34,425 nucleotides of DNA from Cloacibacillus sp. (GCF_020860125.1 NZ_JAJBUX010000125.1:1-34425), one strand, 5' to 3'. Counted from the stretch's first letter, positions 16,827-24,041 are shown. Notes: generated by a model not told the origin, from the letters alone. Translations and numbers: made by a program.

Positions 16827-16931
16827 ATGAGATATAAAACTTTTTCAGCATCGATATCGTGTTCGTCTCTCTCCTCCGGCCTTTCGTCGTGCGGCTGGTC
16901 GTCGTCGCTGTGCCGTTCTCAAAGCGAATAA
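16827..16931 (+). CDS. Serine-rich leader peptide of the serine operon (candidate attenuation leader)
   Basis: A 34-codon ORF, too short for most gene callers. It begins MRYKTFSASISCSS and contains 14 Ser, 3 Cys, 2 Gly and 1 Trp; these residues are serine or are made from serine. Runs include codons 13-14, 16-17, 20-21 and 25-27 (three TCG in a row); eight of the Ser codons are TCG. The Shine-Dalgarno AAAGGAGAAGG ends a few nt before the ATG (AGGAG to ATG 7 nt), so translation is likely. It is followed by a terminator and then by serine biosynthesis genes. By analogy with his, thr and trp leaders, I infer that shortage of charged tRNA-Ser stalls the ribosome here and prevents termination. I do not know of an established family for it. 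Confidence 0.82.
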   Translation: MRYKTFSASISCSSLSSGLSSCGWSSSLCRSQSE

Positions 16932-17011
16932 CCTTGATGCTGTAAAGTATATCCAAGCAAATAGTCCGGGTAGCGTTTTGAGATCGAAGGGTGTTCTTTC
17001 GGTCTTTTTTT
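16914..17011 (+). promoter_or_regulatory. Transcription attenuator: antiterminator and terminator of the serine operon
   Basis: Terminator: AGATCGAAGG (16981-16990) pairs with CTTTCGGTCT (16996-17005) around loop GTGTT, followed by seven Ts. Antiterminator: CGTTCTCAAAGCG (16914-16926), the end of the leader ORF, pairs at 12 of 13 positions (one G-U, one U-U mismatch) with CGTTTTGAGATCG (16974-16986). The two structures share 16981-16986 and exclude each other. A ribosome at the leader stop (16929) would cover the first antiterminator arm; one stalled at the TCG run (16899-16907) would leave it free. Confidence 0.75.
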
Positions 17012-17036
17012 ATTTTATGAACTGGAGGTCTTATCG

Positions 17037-18173
17037 TTGAAGAAAAAATATCTGCTCACCCCCGGGCCGGTGGAAACGCCTCGGAGTGTCCTGGAGGCCG
17101 CTTCGCGGCCGCTGATCAGCCACCGGTGCGGCGAGTTTTCGGAGCTTTTTAAGGGTATATCGCGCAAGCTGGGCCGCCTGCTCGAGAGCGGGCAGCCTGT
17201 GGTGATACTCCCCTCTTCGGGGACGGGCGCGCTCGAATGCGCCGCCGTGAATTTCCTGCGCCCCGGCGACGTCTTTATCTCGCTCTCCTGCGGCGTCTTC
17301 GGCGACCGTTTCTGGGAGATCGCCGCGCGCACGGGGGCCCGCGGGATATATGTGGACACGGAGCCCGGCAGTGCGCCGACTCCGGAAGCAGCGGCGACCG
17401 CGCTGCGCGAGAATCCCGGCGTACGCGCGCTGCTGATTACCCACAACGAGACCTCGACCGGCGTCACGGTGCCGGTGAGGGAGATAATAGCGGCGCTTCC
17501 CGTCGAGGGCCGCCCGCTGGTATTGGCCGACGGCGTGAGCTCCGTCGGGACGATCGAATGTCTGCCCGAAAGCTGGGGGGTGGACGTGCTCTGCACCGCC
17601 TCGCAGAAGGGGCTGATGACCCCTCCGGGGCTCGGCCTGGTATGGCTGTCGAAGCGGGCGCTTGACGAGCTCGAGGGCCGCGAATGTCCCAGTTATTATT
17701 TTGATTTGAAGCTTCATCTGAAAAATATGAAGCCGGACTCTTACGCCAACCCCTACACGCCGCCGGTATCGCTCTATTACGCGCTCGACGCGGCGCTGGA
17801 TATCATCCTCGACGAGGGCGCGCCCGCGTGGTTCGCGAAGCGCCGCCGGTATGCGGAGGCCTTCGCGGCGGCCCTTGAGGAGCTCGGCTATGAGCTGCTG
17901 GTCAGGGACAGGCATCTGCGCTCCGCCGGTGTCACCGCCTTCTCCGCGCCTGGAGGCGCGAGCGAGGCGGTGAGAAAGCGCCTCTCCGCCGCCGGTTTTG
18001 AGACGGCGGGCGGCCAGGGGGCACTGAAGGGAAAGCTGATCCGCGCCGCGCATTACAGCGACTGGGAGATGCCGGAGATGGAGGATATTCTGCGTGCCTT
18101 CGCGGAGGCTATCGGCAATAATTGCGATGATAGATACTTAGAAACTGCCCGAAATATTTTTGAAAATAGATAA
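17037..18173 (+). CDS. Class-V aminotransferase, probable phosphoserine (serine-pathway) aminotransferase
   Basis: 378 residues. A PLP enzyme of the alanine-glyoxylate/serine-pyruvate type: MKKKYLLTPGPVE at the start, SGTGALE at 61-67, LADGVSS with Asp165, and the PLP lysine K191 in TASQKGLMTPPG. This subgroup is not classical SerC, but in archaea and some thermophilic bacteria its members replace SerC and convert 3-phosphohydroxypyruvate to phosphoserine. Position directly before serA and behind a serine-rich leader argues for that role; serine-pyruvate or serine-glyoxylate transamination is the alternative. The TTG start at 17037 has GGAGG 8 nt upstream. Confidence 0.88.
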   Translation: MKKKYLLTPGPVETPRSVLEAASRPLISHRCGEFSELFKGISRKLGRLLESGQPVVILPSSGTGALECAAVNFLRPGDVFISLSCGVFGDRFWEIAARTGARGIYVDTEPGSAPTPEAAATALRENPGVRALLITHNETSTGVTVPVREIIAALPVEGRPLVLADGVSSVGTIECLPESWGVDVLCTASQKGLMTPPGLGLVWLSKRALDELEGRECPSYYFDLKLHLKNMKPDSYANPYTPPVSLYYALDAALDIILDEGAPAWFAKRRRYAEAFAAALEELGYELLVRDRHLRSAGVTAFSAPGGASEAVRKRLSAAGFETAGGQGALKGKLIRAAHYSDWEMPEMEDILRAFAEAIGNNCDDRYLETARNIFENR

Positions 18174-18191
18174 AGGATGGGAGATAGCGTG

Positions 18192-19838
18192 ATGGATAAT
18201 AAATGGAAGATATTGGTTACGGAGAAGGTCGGCGAGTCAGGGCTTGATATTTTCAGGAACGCGCCCGATGTGGAGCTCGACGTGGAGATGGGGCTCACGG
18301 AGGACGAGCTGATCGCGAAGCTGCCCGGTTATGACGGGATCTTGACGCGCAGCGGCACGACGATGGATGAGAAGAAGATCGAGGCCGGAAGGAATCTCAA
18401 GGTTATCGGCCGCGCGGGGGTCGGCGTGGACAATATCGACCTGCCCGCCGCGAGCCGCCACGGCATTATCGTCATCAACGCGCCGAGCGGCAACACTCTC
18501 GCGGCGACGGAGCTGACGATGGCCAATATGCTCGCCGTCGTGCGCCACGTGCCGCAGGCCTGCAGCTCGCTGCACCGCGGCAAATGGGACCGCAACCGTT
18601 TTACGGGCTGCCAGCTCAGCGGCAGGAAGCTTTTGATAATCGGCCTCGGGCGCATCGGCAGCGAGGTGGCGAAGCGCGCGCGGGCCTTTGATATGGAGAT
18701 CATCGCCTATGACCCCTATATACCGCAGAAGAAGGCCGAGTCCCTCCATGTGGAGTTGGTGAGCGACCTTGAGGGGGCCGTCTCTCTCGCGGACGTCGTG
18801 ACTATCCACACGCCGCTGACGGAGGAGACCACCAATATGATCGACGCCGATATGCTGCGCGCCTTCAAGCACGGCGCTTATCTCGTCAACTGCGCGCGCG
18901 GCGGCATTGTCGACGAGGCGGCGGTGGCCGAAGCGGTGCGCGAGGGGCGGCTCTCAGGCTTCGCGACTGACGTGTTCAGCGCCGAGCCGCTGGCGAAAGA
19001 TCACCCATTCCTCGCGGAGGATATCGCCGAGAGGATCGTCATCACGCCGCATATTGGTGCTAATACTCTGGAGGCGCAGTCCGAGGTCTCGCGCATCGCG
19101 GCGCAGAATATGCTGATGGTGCTTCGCGGCGAGCCCTATGCCCACGCGGTGAATCTTCCCTTTATAGAGCAGACGCTGAACGGCGACCAGCGGATGTATC
19201 TGAGCCTCTCACGCAAGCTCGGCGTGCTCGCGGCCAAGCTCGCTCAGGTGCGCGGCGCCGCCGCCCACAACTGCCATGTCACGCTGCGCGGCGCGCTCTT
19301 TGAGGATGAGGAGAAGCGCGTCGCAAACCAGCTGCGCCCTTACACGATCGCCGTCCTCAAGGGGATGCTCGAGGTGAGCATAGGTTCTTCCGTCACTTAC
19401 ATGATCGCCCCGCTGCTCGCGAAGGACCGCCGCATTTCGATAGACGAGAGCTGCGGCGAGTCAAAGACCTACAAGAATACCATCGAGGTGGAGCTGGAGA
19501 CGGAGAAGGGAGCGGTCTCCCTGCTGGCGACGATCACGGAGGAGGGACGCCAGCGCATCGTGCGCGTTAATGACTATTGGGTGGATTTCGTGCCGAGCGG
19601 CAAGCTGCTCATCTTCCAGAACCACGACCGTCCCGGCGTCATCGGCAAGATCGGCAGCGTCCTCGGCGAGGCGGGGGTCAATATCGCGAACTTCGCCCTT
19701 GGCCGCAAGGAGGGCAGCGGCCTCGCGCTCGGCGCTCTGGAGATAGACGGAGAGACTGACGACCGTCTGCGCGGTGAGCTCGTGAAGAGCGGCGATATGG
19801 TCTGGGTGACGACGGTTGATTTTACGAAGGCGGGATAG
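18192..19838 (+). CDS. serA: D-3-phosphoglycerate dehydrogenase
   Basis: 548 residues, the long (type 1) form. Oxidises 3-phosphoglycerate to 3-phosphohydroxypyruvate, the first step of serine synthesis. NAD-binding GLGRIG is at 151-156; the catalytic triad Arg236 (NCARGGIVDE), Glu265 and His287 (TPHIGANT) is complete. An allosteric-substrate-binding domain (about 318-455) and a C-terminal ACT domain (LLIFQNHDRPGVIGKIGSVL, then GEAGVNIANFALGR) follow, so feedback inhibition by serine is plausible. I start at the ATG at 18192 because GGAG lies 8 nt upstream; the ATG five codons earlier (18177) has none. Confidence 0.96.
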   Translation: MDNKWKILVTEKVGESGLDIFRNAPDVELDVEMGLTEDELIAKLPGYDGILTRSGTTMDEKKIEAGRNLKVIGRAGVGVDNIDLPAASRHGIIVINAPSGNTLAATELTMANMLAVVRHVPQACSSLHRGKWDRNRFTGCQLSGRKLLIIGLGRIGSEVAKRARAFDMEIIAYDPYIPQKKAESLHVELVSDLEGAVSLADVVTIHTPLTEETTNMIDADMLRAFKHGAYLVNCARGGIVDEAAVAEAVREGRLSGFATDVFSAEPLAKDHPFLAEDIAERIVITPHIGANTLEAQSEVSRIAAQNMLMVLRGEPYAHAVNLPFIEQTLNGDQRMYLSLSRKLGVLAAKLAQVRGAAAHNCHVTLRGALFEDEEKRVANQLRPYTIAVLKGMLEVSIGSSVTYMIAPLLAKDRRISIDESCGESKTYKNTIEVELETEKGAVSLLATITEEGRQRIVRVNDYWVDFVPSGKLLIFQNHDRPGVIGKIGSVLGEAGVNIANFALGRKEGSGLALGALEIDGETDDRLRGELVKSGDMVWVTTVDFTKAG

Positions 19839-19841
19839 TTT

Positions 19842-20486
19842 ATGAGATTTTTTGTAATAAGGCACGGAGAGACGGCCTGGAACGTCGCGGGACGTTTTCA
19901 GGGCCAGCAGGATACGGAGCTCAACGATAAGGGACTGGCGCAGGCCGATCTGCTTGGCGACCGTCTGGCCGGACATAGGTTCGAGGCGGTGCTGACAAGT
20001 CCCCTCGCGCGCGCGAAGGTGACGGCTGAACGCGCCGCGTCGCGCTGTGAGTACGGCGAGTTTTTAACGGTGGGGGCGCTGACGGAGATCAACCACGGTG
20101 ACTGGGAGGGGCGTCTCGCCGACGAGATCGCGGCGGAGTGGCCCGAGGAGCTCCACCGCTGGCATGTGTCACCCGAGACGGTGACGATGCCAGGCCCCGG
20201 CGGAGAGAATCTTGAGGATATCCTGCGCCGCGCCGTCCCCGCGGTGGAGGCGGCGGCGAAAAGGTATGAGGGCGACGTGCTGCTGGCCTCGCACGACGCG
20301 GTAATCAAGGTGCTGCTGTGCTATTGGCTCGGCGCGCCGCTCGCGAGTTTTTTCCGCTTTCAGGTCCCTAACTGCAGTATAACTGTCATCGAGGTGAAGG
20401 AGGGCTCCGCGCCGCGGATGCTTCTGATGGGAGACGCCGCGCATCTGGGGGATAGCTTTGAACGCCCAGAGCAGAAAGGTCTGTAA
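19842..20486 (+). CDS. Histidine phosphatase, probable metal-independent phosphoserine phosphatase
   Basis: 214 residues of the phosphoglycerate mutase-like superfamily. The phospho-accepting motif RHGETAWN is at 7-14 (His8), the GRFQGQQDTELNDKG block follows, the acid residue is Glu82 in LTEINHGDWEG and the second histidine is in LLASHDAVIKVLL. Many cofactor-dependent phosphatases look like this. The metal-independent phosphoserine phosphatase PspA of Hydrogenobacter has a substrate-binding His85, as I recall, and this protein has His at position 85; no alignment was run. Located 3 nt after serA in a serine operon with no SerB seen, it would complete the pathway by dephosphorylating phosphoserine. 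An alpha-ribazole phosphatase is the alternative. Confidence 0.85.
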   Translation: MRFFVIRHGETAWNVAGRFQGQQDTELNDKGLAQADLLGDRLAGHRFEAVLTSPLARAKVTAERAASRCEYGEFLTVGALTEINHGDWEGRLADEIAAEWPEELHRWHVSPETVTMPGPGGENLEDILRRAVPAVEAAAKRYEGDVLLASHDAVIKVLLCYWLGAPLASFFRFQVPNCSITVIEVKEGSAPRMLLMGDAAHLGDSFERPEQKGL

Positions 20487-20610
20487 ATCGGCGTTTATAC
20501 GCGCCGCTGACTTAGCTCAACAAGGCCGGAAAATCCTCGACGCACCGAAGTGCGCCTGCGGTTTTCCGGCCTTATTTCGCGTCGTCATCAACACGTCTAA
20601 ACGCCGATTT
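20485..20610. repeat. 126-bp nested palindrome, possible terminator of the serine operon
   Basis: The outer arms AAATCGGCGTTTA (20485-20497) and TAAACGCCGATTT (20598-20610) are perfect, and the first overlaps the stop codon of the phosphatase gene. Inside are ACGCG/CGCGT (20499-20503/20578-20582), AAGGCCGGAAAA/TTTTCCGGCCTT (20522-20533/20562-20573) and a tip CGCAC-CGAA-GTGCG (20541-20554). The inner hairpin is followed by ATTT only, a weak tail, so termination is possible but not certain. It may be a mobile palindromic element. Confidence 0.75.
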
Positions 20611-20743
20611 CCTTCGGGTGGGAAAAGAGATAAACAGCGAGCAAACGGCAGCCTGGCTCCGATAGGCTGAAAGATAAATAGCTGTCTTTTGTCTTTGTCC
20701 ATTGTTGATTTTTAGTGGGTTTGTCATGTATGATTTGCTGAGG

Positions 20744-20775
20744 GTGGAATCTAATCCACGCTTACGTAGTATAAT
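20744..20775 (+). promoter_or_regulatory. -10 box and small inverted repeat before the ADP-ribosylglycohydrolase gene
   Basis: TATAAT at 20770-20775, about 43 nt before the ATG at 20819. No clear -35; where it should lie there is GTGGA (20744-20748)/TCCAC (20755-20759), a small inverted repeat that might be an activator or repressor site. The rest of 20611-20818 shows a GATAAAT motif (about 20673) like the ends of the elements at 22127 and 33394, but no gene. Confidence 0.4.
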
Positions 20776-20818
20776 ATATGTCATTGTGGAATTTTTATGT
20801 AAGTGAGTGATGATATAG

Positions 20819-21982
20819 ATGTTAGGCGCGCTGATTGGCGATATCATGGGCTCCGTCTTTGAGCGGGCCCCGCACAAGTCCAAAGAATTTGATTTTATCT
20901 CGGAGAGAAGCCGTTTCACGGACGATTCCATGCTCACCGTCGCGACGGCGGACGCACTTCTCCACGGCTACGGCTATATGCCGGTCTTTAAGTATTGGGG
21001 GCGTTCTTATCCGAACGCCGGATATGGGCAGAAGTTTTACCGCTGGTGCCTCTCCGACAACGACGAAACGGGAGAGAGCTACGGCAACGGCTCCGCGATG
21101 CGGGTCTCCCCCATCGGCTGGGCCTTTGACAGCCTTGACGAGGTGTTGGAGGAGGCTAAAAGGAGCGCGGCTCCGAGCCACAACCACCCGGAGGGCCTCA
21201 AAGGAGCGGGCGCCGTCGCCGCCGCCGTCTTTCTCGCGCGCGGCGGAAAGAGCAAAGATGAGATAAGGGATTATATCGCCGGGGAGTTCGGCTATGACCT
21301 GAACCGCCCGCTGGAGGCGATCCGTCCTGAATACACCTTTGATTCATCCTGTCAGGGCAGCGTGCCGGAGGCGATCATCGCCTTTCTGGAATCGGAGGAC
21401 TTCGAGGACGCGCTCTGCAACGCCGTCTCGCTCGGGGGCGACTCCGATACGCAGGCCTGCATCGCGGGAGCGATCGCCGAGGCCTTTTACGGCCCCGTCT
21501 CGAAGCGCTGGGTGACGATGCTCAACATTCTTTTGCCGCAGGAGGCGCTGCGGGTCGTCGACGCGTTTAATAAGAAGTATCTTGATTCCTGCTATAATTT
21601 CTTCTGCTGCGGTCAGGAGAGCGCGGAGGGCCGCCCCTCGGAGAACGGCATGCCCTATGAACTGCTGAATCTGAACCCAGGAAGCTGCCGCTGGTGGGTG
21701 AAGGAGCTTGGAATGCAGGACGAAGTCTGGGCCTTTGTGACGGAGTCCGAGATCCCACGCGAGGCGAGCGTCTATTTCTCGACCGACACGCCTGTGATAT
21801 TCGATCAGCTCTGCTTTAAATCATTTGAGGACGCCTTCATCGCGCTCAACAGGAATGGCTTCGACCTCTATTTTGAGAACTACGCGGAGGGCAGCGGACC
21901 GGGTTACTACACCTCCGCGCCGCGTGGACGCTTCCGTATCGAGCCGCACCCGCTGTTTTCCTCCGGTAAGCACTGGATATAA
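20819..21982 (+). CDS. ADP-ribosylglycohydrolase family protein with a C-terminal extension
   Basis: 387 residues. The N-terminal 255 residues are a DraG/ARH fold with LGALIGDIMGSVFE at the start, the metal-binding TDDSM (34-38) and GGDSDTQA (206-213). Such enzymes hydrolyse ADP-ribose from proteins, nucleotides or nucleic acids using two Mg ions. About 130 further residues follow, after a Cys-rich joint (CYNFFCCG at 258-265), with a small domain I do not recognise (PYELLNLNPGSCRWWVKELG; CFKSFEDAFIALNRNGFDLY). No DraT-type transferase or macrodomain gene is adjacent, so the substrate cannot be inferred. The ribosome site is weak. It stands alone, with its own promoter elements and a structured terminator. 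Confidence 0.88.
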   Translation: MLGALIGDIMGSVFERAPHKSKEFDFISERSRFTDDSMLTVATADALLHGYGYMPVFKYWGRSYPNAGYGQKFYRWCLSDNDETGESYGNGSAMRVSPIGWAFDSLDEVLEEAKRSAAPSHNHPEGLKGAGAVAAAVFLARGGKSKDEIRDYIAGEFGYDLNRPLEAIRPEYTFDSSCQGSVPEAIIAFLESEDFEDALCNAVSLGGDSDTQACIAGAIAEAFYGPVSKRWVTMLNILLPQEALRVVDAFNKKYLDSCYNFFCCGQESAEGRPSENGMPYELLNLNPGSCRWWVKELGMQDEVWAFVTESEIPREASVYFSTDTPVIFDQLCFKSFEDAFIALNRNGFDLYFENYAEGSGPGYYTSAPRGRFRIEPHPLFSSGKHWI

Positions 21983-21999
21983 TAAAAAAACAGAAGAAG

Positions 22000-22080
22000 A
22001 ACCGGCGTTTATAAAAATTGGCGCGAATTAAGCGCCGTATGCTTCATAAGCCTATAGCGCTTATGTGCGCCGGTTTTATT
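22000..22080 (+). terminator. Branched terminator after the ADP-ribosylglycohydrolase gene
   Basis: Outer stem AACCGGCG (22000-22007)/CGCCGGTT (22068-22075) followed by TTATTATT. Inside are two separate hairpins, GGCGC/GCGCC (22020-22024/22032-22036) and CATAAGC/GCTTATG (22045-22051/22059-22065), so the RNA would form a three-way junction. Its position just past the stop at 21982 supports termination; the branched shape is unusual. Confidence 0.7.
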
Positions 22081-22126
22081 ATTATGTGAAAATCTCAGAG
22101 CCTGTTTACGTTCTTTGTGTGAGTAT

Positions 22127-22335
22127 GATAAATAGCGGTTTAGCTTTTGATATAGTAAAAAAACAATAGGTAACGGCTGTTTACCATTGTTTTGTCACAC
22201 CGGCCTCCGAGCCGGTGTTCAGCGGCGTTGCCATATTTTTCCGCACCTCGTAAGGCAAAAACAAAACCCCACGCCGCTGGATGCCGGGTCAAGCTCGGCA
22301 TGACAAACAAAAACAAAACTAAATTGCTATTTATC
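22127..22335. mobile_element. MITE-like element with terminal inverted repeats (element C), containing two-hairpin repeats
   Basis: Ends GATAAATAGCGGTTTAG (22127-22143) and CTAAATTGCTATTTATC (22319-22335) are inverted repeats matching at 15 of 17 positions. Inside are a hairpin (AAAACAAT 22160-22167 with ATTGTTTT 22186-22193, plus GGTAA/TTACC) and two units of the palindromic family: ACACCGGC/GCCGGTGT (22197-22204/22211-22218) and ATGCCGGG/CTCGGCAT (22281-22288/22294-22301), here head to head. It encodes no protein. Being non-coding with inverted ends, it could be moved only by a transposase elsewhere. Confidence 0.55.
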
Positions 22336-22401
22336 TTCTTTTCGACCTTTGCCGACGCATTTACCTGTCTCTTTTTATAAGAAAAAGCCTCCCATCAGCA
22401 T

Positions 22402-22430
22402 TTGACATAAGAATATCCGGGTATTAAAAT
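22402..22430 (+). promoter_or_regulatory. Promoter of the radical SAM gene
   Basis: TTGACA (22402-22407) and TAAAAT (22425-22430) with a 17-nt spacer. The spacer holds an imperfect palindrome (AATATCCGGGTATT), a possible operator. Transcription would start near 22437, about 76 nt before the gene. Confidence 0.7.
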
Positions 22431-22513
22431 CTTAGTTAATATTATACGATATGTTTGCTTTATATTAATAAAACATACAAGTAATTCTATGCTGAAGAGG
22501 GGCGGTGCGTCGG

Positions 22514-23386
22514 ATGCACAGCGTGTGGGTGAAGGGATTATTGTCGGCGAAAAACGGGATGAATCTCTACCGGGGCTGCTCTCACGGCTGTATATACTGC
22601 GACTCGCGCAGCCGTTGTTACCGCATGGAGCATGATTTTGAGGATATCGAGATCAAGGAGAACGCCATAGAGCTGCTTGAGGCGGCGCTCCGGCGCAGAA
22701 GGCAAAAGTGTATGATCGGGACGGGTTCTATGACTGACCCCTATATTCCGCTTGAGATGGAGACGGGCAACGTCAGGCGCGCGCTCTCCCTGATCTATCG
22801 GTACGGTTTCGGCTTTACCGTCATCACCAAATCGGCCCGTCTGCTGCGTGACCTGGATCTGCTGAAGAAGATAAACGAGCGAAGCAAGTGCGTGGTGCAG
22901 ATGACGCTCACCACCGGCGACGAGGAGCTCTGCCGGAAAATCGAGCCGAACGTGAGCACCACGAAGGAACGCTTCGAGGCGCTAAAACAGCTGCGCGAAG
23001 CCGGGATACCCACCGTCGTCTGGCTCTCCCTCATCCTGCCGTTTATCAACGACACGGAGGAGAATATCTCCGCCATACTGGATTACTGCGCGGAGGCGAG
23101 GGTCCGCGGCGTCATCTGTTTCGGTATGGGGCTGACTCTGCGCGAGGGAAACAGGGAATACTTCTACAGCCGCCTGGAACAGTATTTCCCCGGTATGAAG
23201 GAGCGGTATGCTGAAAAATACGGCGGCCGCTATGTGGTCACCAGCCCAAACAACGGCGGGCTTATGCGGCTCTTTCATGAGAGATGTGCCGCCCACGGTA
23301 TCATGCATGACAACAGCCGCATATTTGAATATTTGAGTACCTTTGAGGAAAAGGCCTTCGGCAGGCAGTTAAGTCTCTTCGATTAA
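22514..23386 (+). CDS. SPL-family radical SAM protein
   Basis: 290 residues. The iron-sulfur motif CSHGCIYCDSR gives Cys22, Cys26 and Cys29 (CxxxCxxC), preceded by MNLYRGC, as in the spore photoproduct lyase-like COG1533 group. The SAM-site sequences GTGSMTDPYIPLE and VITKSARLLRDLDLL follow in order. True SplB repairs spore thymine dimers, but most proteins of this group, including those of non-sporing bacteria, have no known substrate. The C-terminus ends QLSLFD. The ATG at 22514 lies 11 nt after GAGGGG; a GTG at 22505 is only 2 nt from it. Monocistronic; function unassigned. Confidence 0.85.
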   Translation: MHSVWVKGLLSAKNGMNLYRGCSHGCIYCDSRSRCYRMEHDFEDIEIKENAIELLEAALRRRRQKCMIGTGSMTDPYIPLEMETGNVRRALSLIYRYGFGFTVITKSARLLRDLDLLKKINERSKCVVQMTLTTGDEELCRKIEPNVSTTKERFEALKQLREAGIPTVVWLSLILPFINDTEENISAILDYCAEARVRGVICFGMGLTLREGNREYFYSRLEQYFPGMKERYAEKYGGRYVVTSPNNGGLMRLFHERCAAHGIMHDNSRIFEYLSTFEEKAFGRQLSLFD

Positions 23387-23621
23387 AATCTCCGTACGCG
23401 CCTCTATCGATAACTTTCTGCTTTAAAGGGTGAATATACGGAGTTTTTGATAATTTTCCGTATAAATAAGGGGTGTTGCCGCCGTATTATATGCAAATGG
23501 CGTAGAAAACAAAGTTTTTACGGAGTACCTTATTAGATAAAACTACCTGTATCTATCAATCCTCCTGCTGTATAAATATAAGCAATGCAAGAAACATAAA
23601 ATAAACGGAGGATTTACACAA

Positions 23622-24041
23622 ATGAAAAAGTTTGCATCACTGTTAACGGTTATTTTAGCGGCTGTTGTTATGATGGGAGCCACCCAGGCGGCTAAAGCGG
23701 AGGCGGCGGCGTACCCGCTGAAGAAGATCTCCCCGCAGGAGGTTGCGGTGCTTCTTGAGACGCAGCGCCCGATAGCGATCATCGACGTCCGCAGCCTTCC
23801 CGACTTCAAGGCCGGTCACATCCCCACGGCGGAATCACTTCCCTTTGAATTGATGATGGATGCCATGACGCATACAATGATCCCCGATGTGAACAAGGTC
23901 ATCGTGGTCTACGGCGCGAACGACAAGATGAGCAAGGAGGCCGGACAGAAGCTCTGCGATTTCGGCTACAAGAACGTTTACTACATGCCCACCTTCACGG
24001 AATGGGTCGGCGAGATAGTGGTCATCGGACCGGCGAAGTAG
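23622..24041 (+). CDS. Exported rhodanese-like domain protein lacking the catalytic cysteine
   Basis: 139 residues. An N-terminal signal peptide (MKKFASLLTVILAAVVMMGA, cleavage near AKAEA) precedes a single rhodanese-like domain with IIDVRSLPDFKAGHIPTAESLPF. In active sulfurtransferases the loop after the VVVY strand starts with Cys; here it is VVYGANDKMS, with Gly98 in its place. It cannot form a persulfide there, so a binding or regulatory role outside the cytoplasm is more likely. GGAGG precedes the ATG with good spacing. It is a single gene with its own terminator. The 235 nt upstream are A+T-rich, without a promoter I would trust. Confidence 0.88.
   Translation: MKKFASLLTVILAAVVMMGATQAAKAEAAAYPLKKISPQEVAVLLETQRPIAIIDVRSLPDFKAGHIPTAESLPFELMMDAMTHTMIPDVNKVIVVYGANDKMSKEAGQKLCDFGYKNVYYMPTFTEWVGEIVVIGPAK

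Noticed and set aside
16795..17036. T-box or other known riboswitch in the serine operon leader
   Set aside because: I looked for the T-box sequence AGGGTGG-ACC and specifier-loop layout and found neither; a translated Ser-rich ORF explains the leader better.
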